From contig JAAMXY010001083.1 in the NCBI GenBank assembly GCA_019677205.1, forward strand, positions 1 to 64,000: a DNA stretch of 64,000 nucleotides. Reading direction: 5' to 3'. A program made the position numbers and the translations under genes. The stretch is from Pinguiococcus pyrenoidosus. Its lineage: Eukaryota; Sar; Pinguiophyceae; Pinguiochrysidales; Pinguiochrysidaceae. Below, piece after piece: positions 55,973 to 64,000 of the stretch; position 1 is the stretch's first letter, and each line of letters begins with the position of its first letter. The notes beneath the pieces are model-generated. The model saw nothing but the letters and a program-made list of their open reading frames with translations. It ran no database searches and was not told the DNA's origin.

Positions 55973-56374
55973 CAGAAGCCACCAGCGAGAGAGAAAAAAA
56001 AAAACCTTGACGCGACGTCACCCTTCGCCGCTTATGGCAGCATTCCTCGCGCATACCGCATACCGCATACCGCATACCGCATACCGCATACCGCATACCG
56101 CATACCGCATACCGCATACCGCACACCCACACACCCCCGAGGACGTTGCGTACCCGCGTGGCAGGGTGCCGGCGCCCAGCTTAGGTTCGAAGGTCCGCAG
56201 CAGAAGAGGTGCGCCGCCTGGCGTTCAAGACGGTTGAACACATGACTGCGTCAGCTGATATCAGCTGACGCTCCTCAGAGATACGTGTGTCTCCATGTCT
56301 GCGCCGCTGGCGCCTTTCTAGGATTCTTTCTTTTGCTGCTACGCACTGCATATCCGCGCGATTGCGTTGGGGCG
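55973..56374. other. Intergenic with heptamer repeat
   Basis: About 400 bp between two plus-strand genes. It includes a poly-A run at about 55995-56004 and a perfect 7-bp tandem repeat (separate entry). Confidence 0.5.
56051..56120. repeat. Perfect GCATACC heptamer array, ten copies
   Basis: Ten uninterrupted copies of the 7-bp unit GCATACC, followed by a decayed copy (GCACACC). As the unit is not a multiple of three, the array is not coding in a fixed frame. It is not a telomere sequence and has no spacers. Confidence 0.95.
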
Positions 56375-57289
56375 ATGGCCGCCATGCGTCGGATGCGCGT
56401 GTCGTTGCTGGTGCTGCTGTGCGTCTCGTGCCAGAAGGGGCAGGGCCTTCGATCCGCTCCACTGAAGATGGTTTCGGGCTCTCACGTATCCCGCGGGCGA
56501 GCCGTCGTGGGCGGCCTGGGTGGTCTGGCGCTGCTCGCCGGCTTCCCGTGGACGGCAGCGGCCGGGACGCCGCGAATCACGGCCAAAGTTCAGCTGGATC
56601 TTTCCGTTGTGAAGGACTTTCAAGCGACGGCCAAGGAGCCGGTGCGCCTGGTTCTGGGTCTGTATGGGAACGAGGCTCCGGAAGCGACTTCCAGGACGAC
56701 GAAGCTGGCGACGGAGGCGTCGTACGACGAGCTGGATGAGGAGTACTCTCGGCCGACCTTCGAAGGGACGATCTTCCTGCGCAACCTCGACGGGGTCATC
56801 GAGATGGGCACTGTGAAGGGGATATCGGAGGACGTGGATGACAAGGGAGACGCAGTGCTGCTGTATCGCAAGAAGCGCTTCTACGCCGTGCCGGCGGAGC
56901 CAGAGCGGAATAGCCTGAAGCACGACCGAGCGGGGTTGCTCACGCGCTCGCGGTACGCGTCCGATCCCGCGTTCGGAATCTCCATGGAAGCGTCCGCCGC
57001 GCGAGACGAGGACGGGCTTGTCTTCGGGGAGGTGATCGACGAGTTGAGCACGCCGGGGTGGCTGGAGAAGTTGAGGTCCATCCCGGTCTACTCGGATGGC
57101 TCGATGGAGCCCGAGGGCAGCATCGCCGACGAAGTCTTCCGCGCACAACGCAAGTTCTTCCGCGGCGTCGCCAAGGCTGCGAAGGATACCAGGGCAGAAG
57201 ACCGGCAGGGCCTGCTGTTGAGGCGCGTGACGGTGACGGGCTGCAAAGTTCTCGACGGTAACGCCGCCAAGCTCAGCCTCGCGGAGTGA
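56375..57289 (+). CDS. Cyclophilin-like protein, probable plastid lumen
   Basis: Single exon, 304 residues. Signal peptide MRVSLLVLLCVSCQKGQ is followed by a short basic stretch (LRSAPLKMVSGSHVSRGR) and a second hydrophobic segment ending FPWTAAAG, which reads as an ER, plastid and thylakoid-lumen leader. The body resembles a diverged cyclophilin: RLVLGLYGNEAPEATSRT, then FEGTIFLRNLDGVIEMGTVKGI. Most catalytic residues of active prolyl isomerases are not recognisable, so it may be a chaperone-like relative, as are some lumenal cyclophilins. The ATG at 56375 is first in frame; two more Met codons follow within 6 codons and may be the real start. Confidence 0.7.
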   Translation: MAAMRRMRVSLLVLLCVSCQKGQGLRSAPLKMVSGSHVSRGRAVVGGLGGLALLAGFPWTAAAGTPRITAKVQLDLSVVKDFQATAKEPVRLVLGLYGNEAPEATSRTTKLATEASYDELDEEYSRPTFEGTIFLRNLDGVIEMGTVKGISEDVDDKGDAVLLYRKKRFYAVPAEPERNSLKHDRAGLLTRSRYASDPAFGISMEASAARDEDGLVFGEVIDELSTPGWLEKLRSIPVYSDGSMEPEGSIADEVFRAQRKFFRGVAKAAKDTRAEDRQGLLLRRVTVTGCKVLDGNAAKLSLAE

Positions 57290-57458
57290 TGCTTCGTCGC
57301 AGGAGGAGAAGGCGGTTCGCCGGCATCGTTTCGCATCGGCTTCGCTGGCACGCTAGCTTGCAAGCGACGCCAGGCTCCCGCGCAGAAAATGCAAGGAAAG
57401 GAATAGCTTCCGCTTCGCCAGGCCATTGCTGCTGTCGACCTGGCCTCTTCGCGATCAC

Positions 57459-58102
57459 TTAATCCTCATCTTGTACGATTGTTCCCTTCTCGCTGACATA
57501 GATACCGTCCAGGAACTTACGGATATCCTTGTTGCGCACACGGGTTGCTTGCTGGATCCGAGCGGCAGTGAGCGACACCGCCACGATGTCGTTGCCAGAC
57601 AGCTCAATTTGATCCTTGACGCTCTCCGTGCGGAGCGCGTCCACGCCCTCCATCAAGGCGACTTTTCGCACACGCTTTTCTCCAAGGAAGTTCCGAATCT
57701 CCACATTGCGCCCCTCGATCGCGACAATGATGGGGAAGTGGGCGTAGCAGAAGCGCATCTTGTACAGGAACCCCTTCGTCACGCCCGTGATCATGTTCTC
57801 GATGTGCGAGCACACGGTGCGGATGCAAGCGCGCTGCTTCAGCGTGCCGAACCACAGATCTACCTTGAGCGTGTCCGCGGAAACCAGCTGCATATCCACC
57901 TTCAAGTGACCGAACTTGCGCGTGAGCTCCCCCCGCGGGCCACTCACGGTCACCGTTCTGCACTTGGCCTCCACGGTCACTGCGGACAGGCAGGCAGGCA
58001 GGCGTCAGCCCCCCGCGTCCTGTCCAAGCCCATGCCACCTCTGCGCTGCTACGCACCTCCTTCCGGAATGCTCACCAAGCGGCTCGAAAGAATCTGGCGC
58101 AT
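57459..58102 (-). CDS. RPL9: 60S ribosomal protein uL6 (L9)
   Basis: Exons 58102-58057 and 57979-57459, in phase, 188 residues, the normal L9 length. Exon 1 encodes [15 protein letters not shown], matching the usual L9 start, and exon 2 opens [17 protein letters not shown]. Further family blocks: [41 protein letters not shown] and [16 protein letters not shown], ending near [13 protein letters not shown]. It is a large-subunit protein near the sarcin-ricin loop. The intron after codon 15 holds a short AGGC/CCTG repeat. The exon-2 frame begins with GTG, so without the first exon the start would be missed. Confidence 0.96.
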
Positions 58103-58446
58103 CTTGACAATGTCTCAACCTGCCGCACCGCGCTCGCAAAGTCCTCCCGAGGCTTCGTTCTCCGCGATTGCTGTACGGGTTTCGCCCCGTGGGATCCAGT
58201 AGCAAATGCAAAAGAATTGAATATCATTTTCAAATCAGAATGTTTCAGTGAGAATCTCAAGGCACGGTCTGAGATGCGCCCGCATGTACAACCTGCCGCC
58301 AGATGCGAAAACCCGACGCAAACTCCAGATGGTACTGGCTGGGGTACCTCGATACTCGTTCCAAGGAGAAGAACATTAGTCATTGCCATCGCTGAAAAGA
58401 ACCTCGGCGAAACGCTACCTTTGGCTTGGCTTTCGGCTCCCCGGAG
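58103..58446. promoter_or_regulatory. Bidirectional promoter gap (RPL9 / DDX47)
   Basis: 344 bp between divergent starts of two ribosome-related genes, with an AT-rich stretch at about 58200-58260. Shared control is plausible but only inferred. Confidence 0.45.
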
Positions 58447-60307
58447 ATGAGTGACGAAGAGAAGTCGTCGGAGAATGACGAGGTGAATGCAGAGGAGATT
58501 GCGCAGGCGGAGGCGGAGGCGGAGGCAGAGGCGGGGGACTCGGAGAGAGAGCCTCGCGCAGAGGTTCGTATCGTCGCAGCGGAAGAAATGAGCAGTGCCT
58601 GTGGCTTCTCGGAGTGCTGAGTGCCTTTACGCAATTCGCAGGCGTTGACCTTCCGTGAACTTGGTGTAGCGGAAGTGCTATGCGACGCTGTGGAGCGCCT
58701 GGGATGGAAGACGGCAACGGAGATCCAGGCGGCCACCCTGAAGCCGGCCCTGGAGGGCCGGGATGTGATCGGGCTGGCAGAGACGGGATCCGGGAAGACG
58801 GGCGCGTTCTCGCTGCCCATCCTGCAAGCTCTGCTGGAGAGGCCCAGCCGGCTCTTTGCCGCGGTCTTGGCGCCGACTCGGGAGCTGGCCTTCCAGATCT
58901 ACGAGGTGTTCGAGGCGCTGGGCAACGGCATTGGGCTCCAGTGCTGCTGCGTCGTGGGTGGGGTGGACACGATGTCGCAGGCGATCGCGCTGGCGAAGAA
59001 GCCGCACATCGTGGTCGCGACGCCCGGCCGGCTGGTCGATCATCTGGAGAACACGAAGGGCTTCAACCTCCGCAACCTGAAGTACCTTGTCATGGACGAG
59101 GCGGACCGCATGCTGTCCATGGACTTTGAGGAGGAGCTCAACAAGATCCTCGCGAACGTGCCATCTGATAGGCACACGTATCTCTTCAGTGCGACCATGA
59201 CGTCCAAGGTGGCCAAGCTGCAGCGGGCATCGCTCCGCAAGCCCGCCAAGGTCATGGTCAACTCCAAGTACACCACCCCGACGACGCTTGTGCAGTCGTA
59301 CCTCTTCATTCCAGCGAAGTACCGGGACGTGTACCTCACATACATCTTGAACGAGCTCAGCGGAGCCACCGCCTTGGTGTTTGCGGGCACGTGCAACAAC
59401 TGCGCGAGGCTGGCACTGATGCTGCGCAACCTCGGCTTCTCGGCCTCCTGTCTCCATGGACAGATGTCGCAGGCGAGACGGCTCGGCGCCTTGAACAAGT
59501 TCAAAAGCGGTACTGTGATTGGCGGATGTTCCTACCCTTGCTGCAAAGGACAACTGGAGTTTGCAGAGAATCACGTGTGCGGCTTCGGAACAGGTCAGCG
59601 GCGGATCCTCATCGCGACCGACGTGGCAAGTCGTGGCCTCGACATTCCAAACGTGGATGCGGTGCTGAACTACGACATCCCCGGGCATGGTGAGTTTGGG
59701 CCCGCCTGTGTGCCGACTGGGAGCCAAGGGGTGACGTCGCTAACTGTATTGGCAGGGAAAGACTACATTCATCGAGTCGGACGAACCGCGCGGGCGGGCC
59801 GCAGCGGTCGCTCCATCGCCTTCGTGACGCAGTACGACGTCGAGGTCTACCAGAGGTACTGCGCTCGACGCTCGACGACATGCAAGGCCTCCTCAGCTTG
59901 TGAACCTTGTGGGGCTGCACATGACGATGTCTGACATCCCCTGCGGCTCTTGCTTGCACCGTCCTTGCAGATTAGAAGCGCTTCTCGGGCAGAAGTTGCC
60001 GGCCTACCCTTGCGAGGAGGCGGCGGTCATGGTGCTCCAGGAAAGGGTGAGGATCGATCAAGCGAGGAGCAGGCCGAGCGACACCTCTCGTCGTCGGCGC
60101 CCGACTCATCAGCTTTCACTGTATATATAGGTCAGCGAAGCCCAGAGAATGGCCATGCGAGAGCTGAAGGAGAGCGGCGGCGCTGCCGTGTTGGGCGGTG
60201 CCGTGAAGAAGAAGAAGAGGCTGAAGCGCGCAGAAGGCGACGAGCAAGACATTGACGAAGTAGTGCGCGACGCCATCAAGCGAACGAAGAAGAAGAGGAG
60301 GAAGTAG
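58447..60307 (+). CDS. DDX47: DEAD-box RNA helicase, DDX47/Rrp3 type
   Basis: Exons 58447-58563, 58642-59509, 59594-59689, 59756-59855, 59971-60046 and 60131-60307, in phase, 477 residues. Motifs in order: Q-motif GWKTATEIQ, motif I AETGSGKT, Ia APTRELA, Ib TPGR, II DEAD, III SAT, then [13 protein letters not shown] and [15 protein letters not shown]. An acidic Ala/Glu repeat precedes the core, and the C-terminus is the lysine-rich, nucleolar type of DDX47 ([24 protein letters not shown]). Rrp3/DDX47 acts in 18S pre-rRNA processing. The Q-motif Pro (usually PTxIQ) is Ala here (ATEIQ). Intron 3 to 4 lies between the DIPGH and DYIHRVGR motifs. Confidence 0.94.
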
Positions 60308-60968
60308 ACGCATGCTTCAGAGGAACGAAAAACGAACGACCATGTTGGAACGTGCGCGCGAAGCAATTCATCGTCGATCCAAGCAAACTACGCCCTCTTT
60401 GGCCATCTTCGAATCCGTCCGCGCATGCTTTTTTTTTCAGCTCTTGAGCTTTTGAGCTTTTGAGCTTTTGAGCTCTTGAGCTTTCGAGCTTTTCAGCTTC
60501 GGCCTTCTCAGCTTTCGGCCTTCAAGCCATTCAAGTGAAGTCTGAAAGGTCCTCCGGAGGCCTCCGGCGCTGGTTGAGCGCCACATGCGTCAGCAAGGCG
60601 AGAAAGCGGAACGCGTCATCTCTTCGCATCGACGGCCAGTGGTATCCAGGAAAACTTTAAAAAATGCGCTGATCAAGCCGCTCCGCCTTTGCAACAGCTG
60701 CACAGGAAGTAGCAGTTCAGCAAAGAAGAATGTCGTCCGTGTTTCCCACGCTCTTGAAGATTTCCGTCGTCGCGTGGCGCGAACGCCGGAACTCTCCCGT
60801 GGCGACGCTCCGCAGGCCCCGGTAGTCTTGTGCATTGAAGGTGAGCTTAGCACCCCTTGGAAGACGCGCATGGTCTGGCCAGAACGACCCCAAGTCTGAC
60901 TCGTGCATTGCGCGCTGAAAGCCCCGTTTCCACACGTCGCGGACTCCGCCGAAGCTGCCAGAAGAAGG
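60308..60968. other. Intergenic with GAGCTTTT repeat
   Basis: About 660 bp between two plus-strand genes. Holds the repeat at 60440-60505. The stretch 60900-60968 is open in frame with the next gene, but the signal peptide argues for a start at 60969. Confidence 0.45.
60440..60505. repeat. GAGCTTTT tandem repeat
   Basis: Eight or so units of GAGCTTTT / GAGCTCTT / GAGCTTTC, shortly downstream of the DDX47 stop. Similar in form to the run at 14661-14725. Confidence 0.75.
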
Positions 60969-61712
60969 ATGCAGAAAGCGGCCACTCTCCTCGCGGCCCT
61001 CTGCGTGGTTGCCAGTGGCTTCCGCGTGAAGCATGGACGCGTAGCCAGCGGCGCCTCGAGGCTCGGGGTGACGAAGTCTCCGGAGATGGCGGAGCTCCTG
61101 CAGGCGGCACACACAGCGGCAACCGATGAGGAGATAGAGCTGCAGCTCTTGCGCGCGCGGGAGAGAAAGCTCACGATCGAGCTGCAGGCACTGAAGGAAG
61201 AAGCGCTTGCGGATACCAGCATCTCCATGGAGGACCGCCTCAAGAACACCCAGCTCGAGCTGCAGCGCAGCCAGGCGAAGCTCGTGGAAAGCCGAGCGGC
61301 TCTCGGGTGGGTGAGGGTGCGCCTGGCGGAGGCCGTGAAGGAGAATTCGGGCAGGATCATAGACTTCCAGAACGAGCTCAAGCCCATGCGAGCGGAGAAC
61401 ACGGAGCTCCAGGCGGCCATCAAGGCCGTGTCCAAGGAGAAGGCGGCTCTGCTCAAGAAGCAGTCCAGCGTGCCCGGCACGCTCGTGCTCTTCGTCGTTG
61501 CCGTCAGCAGAACAACCTACTCGGTCACGAAGACTGTCGTCTTGGCGCCGATCACGGTGCCCCGCAGCATGTTCCGATCCATGTTCGGCAGACGCAAGAG
61601 CAAGAAGGCCCAGCCTGAGCCCAAGTCGGCCAAGTCGGCCAAGGTCGCTTCCGGTTCGGGCACCACCGTCGTCGCTCCCGCAGATGCTGCTGTGGTCGCC
61701 GTCGCAAAGTAA
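60969..61712 (+). CDS. Plastid-targeted coiled-coil membrane protein
   Basis: Single exon, 247 residues from the ATG at 60969. The leader MQKAATLLAALCVVASGFRV has a Phe right after the predicted signal-peptide cut (ASG-F), followed by a basic, Ser-rich stretch (KHGRVASGASRLG). This is the ASAFAP-type bipartite plastid signal of secondary red algae. The middle (about residues 45-165) is a long coiled coil (EIELQLLRARERKLTIELQA, NTQLELQRSQAKLVESRAAL). A hydrophobic helix follows (PGTLVLFVVAVSRTTYSVT), then a Lys/Ala-rich tail (RRKSKKAQPEPKSAKSAKV). No known domain. It could be a plastid-envelope or thylakoid tether; that is only an inference. Confidence 0.75.
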   Translation: MQKAATLLAALCVVASGFRVKHGRVASGASRLGVTKSPEMAELLQAAHTAATDEEIELQLLRARERKLTIELQALKEEALADTSISMEDRLKNTQLELQRSQAKLVESRAALGWVRVRLAEAVKENSGRIIDFQNELKPMRAENTELQAAIKAVSKEKAALLKKQSSVPGTLVLFVVAVSRTTYSVTKTVVLAPITVPRSMFRSMFGRRKSKKAQPEPKSAKSAKVASGSGTTVVAPADAAVVAVAK

Positions 61713-62196
61713 CTTGTACACAATATCACATATCACACTGTCGTCGACATGGTCGAAAGAGAACGATTGGGGCGTCGTCCCCAGCTGGAGCAGAAATGGT
61801 TGATGGGTTGCTGTCACGCACGTCTTGTTGAAACCCTTTTGAAACGTGCAAGAATCATCAAGAAGTAAAACCTTTGAAAGACCTAGCGAAAGCAATTTCT
61901 GCTTTATTCTCCCTGATTTGTACCGTAGTGTTCTCTGTGTCCCTTCCTCGGTGAGCTCCACTGTAATACCCGAGTATGGACGAAGCCCTTTCGCCCATAC
62001 CGGCGCCCTTCCCGGCGCCCTTGCTAGCGCCCATACCAGTGCCCAGACCAGACACGTAGCGTTCTACCACAATCCCCCACGGCAGAAATGCATACCCACA
62101 TCTTACCAGGACGCAAGCACGCCGATAGGCTCGGCTTTCAAGGGTCTTTCTACAGGCCGTCACTCCGGCAGTTCATTCGGGTGACCCCGGCGGTGC
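61713..62196. other. Intergenic, convergent gene ends
   Basis: About 485 bp between stops of two convergent genes. A short imperfect repeat (GGCGCCC with CCATACC) lies at 61995-62050. No gene seen. Confidence 0.45.
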
Positions 62197-64000
62197 TCAC
62201 AACTGCTGGATTTCCGAATGGGCCGCCCTCGCGTTGATATGAGACCCGCGGCTAGCTACAACTTCTATTTGCGAGAAGCCCTCCAACACTGTGCTGCCCG
62301 CGGCTGCCTGGACGACTGCTTTCCCGCTGGAGTGCAGTCCGCTGGAAGGCGCCGAAGTAAGCGACAACTCCACAGCATTCGCGGGGGAATACGTCGGACT
62401 TGCATACGTCGGACTTGCATACGCCGGACTTGCATACGCCGGACTTGCATACGGCGCCTGGAAGGGGTCCGAAGACGAGGCCCTTGCTTCCGTTGCGTGC
62501 TGCGTATACCACGGTCGCATCCGCCGCTTCGAGCTCCTTTGACTCATGGCTTCGTCCTTCACAATGCCATCGGCGGGAGCCTGTCCTTGAGAATCGTCCC
62601 TTCTCTTTCGCTTGCCCGCCCCTTCCCTGCCAGTGATTGCCTCCGGCACCGAGGAGCTCCCACCGGCCAGGGGGCTCTCTGCTCCACGCGCCATGTTCAC
62701 CAGCAGCGCGGCCCCTTCGAGATCCCGCGTCTCCCCACATCGTTTCTCCGCCGCTTCCTCATCCAGTCGACAGGGCATCTCCTGCTTGCCCTGCATCAGT
62801 ACGAGCAGATCCTCGATCATCGCGTCCGTAAGCTTCGCGCGCTGGTCGATGGCAAGCTTCCGAAACTTCCCTTAGAGACGTCCCCAGGTCACGTTCACCT
62901 TCTTTGAATCTGGCCGGCAAGCAAGTACCAACCCTTCGCAAGCGTTCTCACCTCTCTTTGTGCCATGTGTACGTATTCCCGCACTGAGGAGGATCCTCCG
63001 TCGCTCGGCGCTCCTGTGGGCATAATCCGTGCTTAGTCGTTTCTGCCATGGCCTTTCGGGCGACGCCTTACGAAGTGGAAGCCTCGCCGGACCTGCAGAT
63101 ACGCCCAAAGAGCTTGATGGCGTCGTCCCGGTCCTCAAGAAACTCCGAGATCGACACCGGCGCTGGGGCAGACCCCTCACGCTCGCTATTGGCAGCGGAG
63201 GGCAGCTGTTTACTCGTTGGGAACGCGCGAAGATGCACGGATATAGGAGTCCTGCTGACCTGCGCTCCACAACTTTTGCAACGCCTCTCTGGACGCACTT
63301 GAGCATTTCCTTTTGCTGGGACGATGTTGCAATCCGTGACAGCTTGGTCCCGTGCTGATTCACAGCCTGGCATTTGCCTTCATGGCGAAGTCTGTCATCA
63401 TGGCGCCTCCCGCTTTCCAGAGTCCTCGTCGGTCCTACCTTCGAGCATCCGAAGCAGAAGCTGCACATGGCAGTCTTTCAGTTCGGCATCTGGGGCGATC
63501 AAAAGCTTGCGGAACTTGCCACGCTTGGTGCCTGTTGAAGAATCCGGCGAAGGTCGAGTCAGCGCTTCGCATCTGGCAGCTGCCAGAATCCACTGCTTCA
63601 GAGGCTTGAAAGAAGCAGCGAAGACGAGGACGGCGTCGAAGTCGACTGGAGCAAGGTAAGCGGCAGGCTGTTCCCGAAGCGAGGTTGCTGGTGATTCAAT
63701 GGAAGCACCAGAAGCGACGCACGCCGTGCGCGAGGAAGCTTGAACCTCAATAGCCTCGGCGACGTGCATCCTGGCGGAATCTGGGCCGTAGCCAACCTAC
63801 CATGTGTCTGAATGCCAGCTTCCACCAGAATCTGGCGCCGCTCGGCGCTTCGACATATTCGCCCAAAGAAGGTGACCGTCTCCTCGTCCTGGGAAAGTAC
63901 CCTAGAAGTTTCTGCGGTTAGGGAGACTCCACTGTCCTGTTTGCACCCATTTCTTGCTTCGCACGACGGTGTCTCAGGACGCCTTGAAGCGGGAAACGCT
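62197..64000 (-). CDS. Protein with two copies of an unrecognised ~65-residue domain (5' end outside window)
   Basis: Exons read leftwards: 64000-63801 (open to the window edge), 63531-63439, 63162-63093, 63013-62952 and 62870-62197, every joint in phase; about 366 codons visible. Copy 1 runs FFGRICRSAERRQILVEAGI, QTHG, TKRGKFRKLLIAP, then LLLRMLE. Copy 2 runs LFGRICRSAERRRILLSAGI, RTHG, TKRGKFRKLAIDQ, then LLVLMQG. Each copy is split by an intron immediately after THG or THGTKRG. The tail (about 200 residues) is disordered with two basic clusters (GKRKRRDD, SSKRRMR) that look like nuclear signals and a fivefold YASP repeat. The pattern of conserved basic and hydrophobic residues suggests nucleic-acid binding, but I cannot name the domain. 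Confidence 0.72.
62386..62456 (-). repeat. 15-bp coding minisatellite (ASPxY)
   Basis: About five tandem 15-bp units close to CGGACTTGCATACGC on the plus strand, encoding A-S-P-A/T-Y on the minus strand within the disordered tail of the two-domain protein. Confidence 0.85.

Noticed and set aside
56051-56120. Heptamer array as a CRISPR or telomere remnant
   Set aside because: No spacers, unit only 7 bp, and the unit is unlike TTTAGGG-type telomeres.

Overview
This is a gene-dense nuclear segment (27 protein genes called in 64 kb, plus one doubtful locus) from a photosynthetic eukaryotic microbe. Most genes carry short GT-AG introns (mostly about 60-130 bp), strands alternate freely, and the products are eukaryotic: a ubiquitin-eS31 fusion, 26S proteasome subunit Rpn7, ribosomal protein uL6/L9, PEX13, VPS13, a TMEM43-like protein and the DEAD-box helicase DDX47/Rrp3. 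Several plastid-type proteins (cytochrome c6, a cyclophilin-like lumenal protein, a DUF1995 protein, a coiled-coil membrane protein) begin with a signal peptide followed by a short basic segment. That is the bipartite leader of algae with a secondary, red-derived plastid. I cannot fix the lineage; ochrophyte, cryptophyte, haptophyte or chromerid relatives are all possible. I see no tRNA, rRNA, CRISPR array or intact transposon.

Layout, left to right. 0-5 kb: the 3' part of a voltage-gated cation channel with EF-hands, then an ABCG half-transporter. 5-12 kb: a TMEM43-like membrane protein, a leucine-rich-repeat protein and an unidentified multipass membrane protein. 12-17.5 kb: ubiquitin-eS31, PEX13, cytochrome c6 and a DAO-type FAD oxidoreductase. 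17.5-25.3 kb: a CMGC kinase, an OsmC-pirin fusion, a coiled-coil protein and Rpn7. 25.9-31.7 kb: an ATP:cob(I)alamin adenosyltransferase, an intron-containing bactofilin, a CCT-motif-like protein and a DUF1995 plastid protein. 33.4-37 kb: an A20/AN1 zinc-finger protein, a PH-domain protein and a small unknown. 37.6-52.5 kb: a VPS13-type lipid-transfer protein of about 4,925 residues with one intron. 52.9-64 kb: a carboxylesterase with a very large insertion, a cyclophilin-like protein, uL6, DDX47, a plastid coiled-coil protein and, at the right edge, an incomplete gene with two copies of a domain I do not recognise.

The genes do not form one pathway; the window looks like ordinary compact housekeeping chromosome. 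Recurrent themes are plastid proteins, organelle membrane traffic (VPS13, TMEM43-like, PEX13) and domains with bacterial affinities (bactofilin, OsmC-pirin, PduO-type adenosyltransferase). Neighbouring genes are often divergent with 140-420 bp between starts, or convergent with 50-170 bp between stops.

All exon boundaries were placed by eye from GT-AG sites, codon phase and protein-family continuity. No transcript data or database search was available, so small exons, start codons and untranslated regions are provisional.
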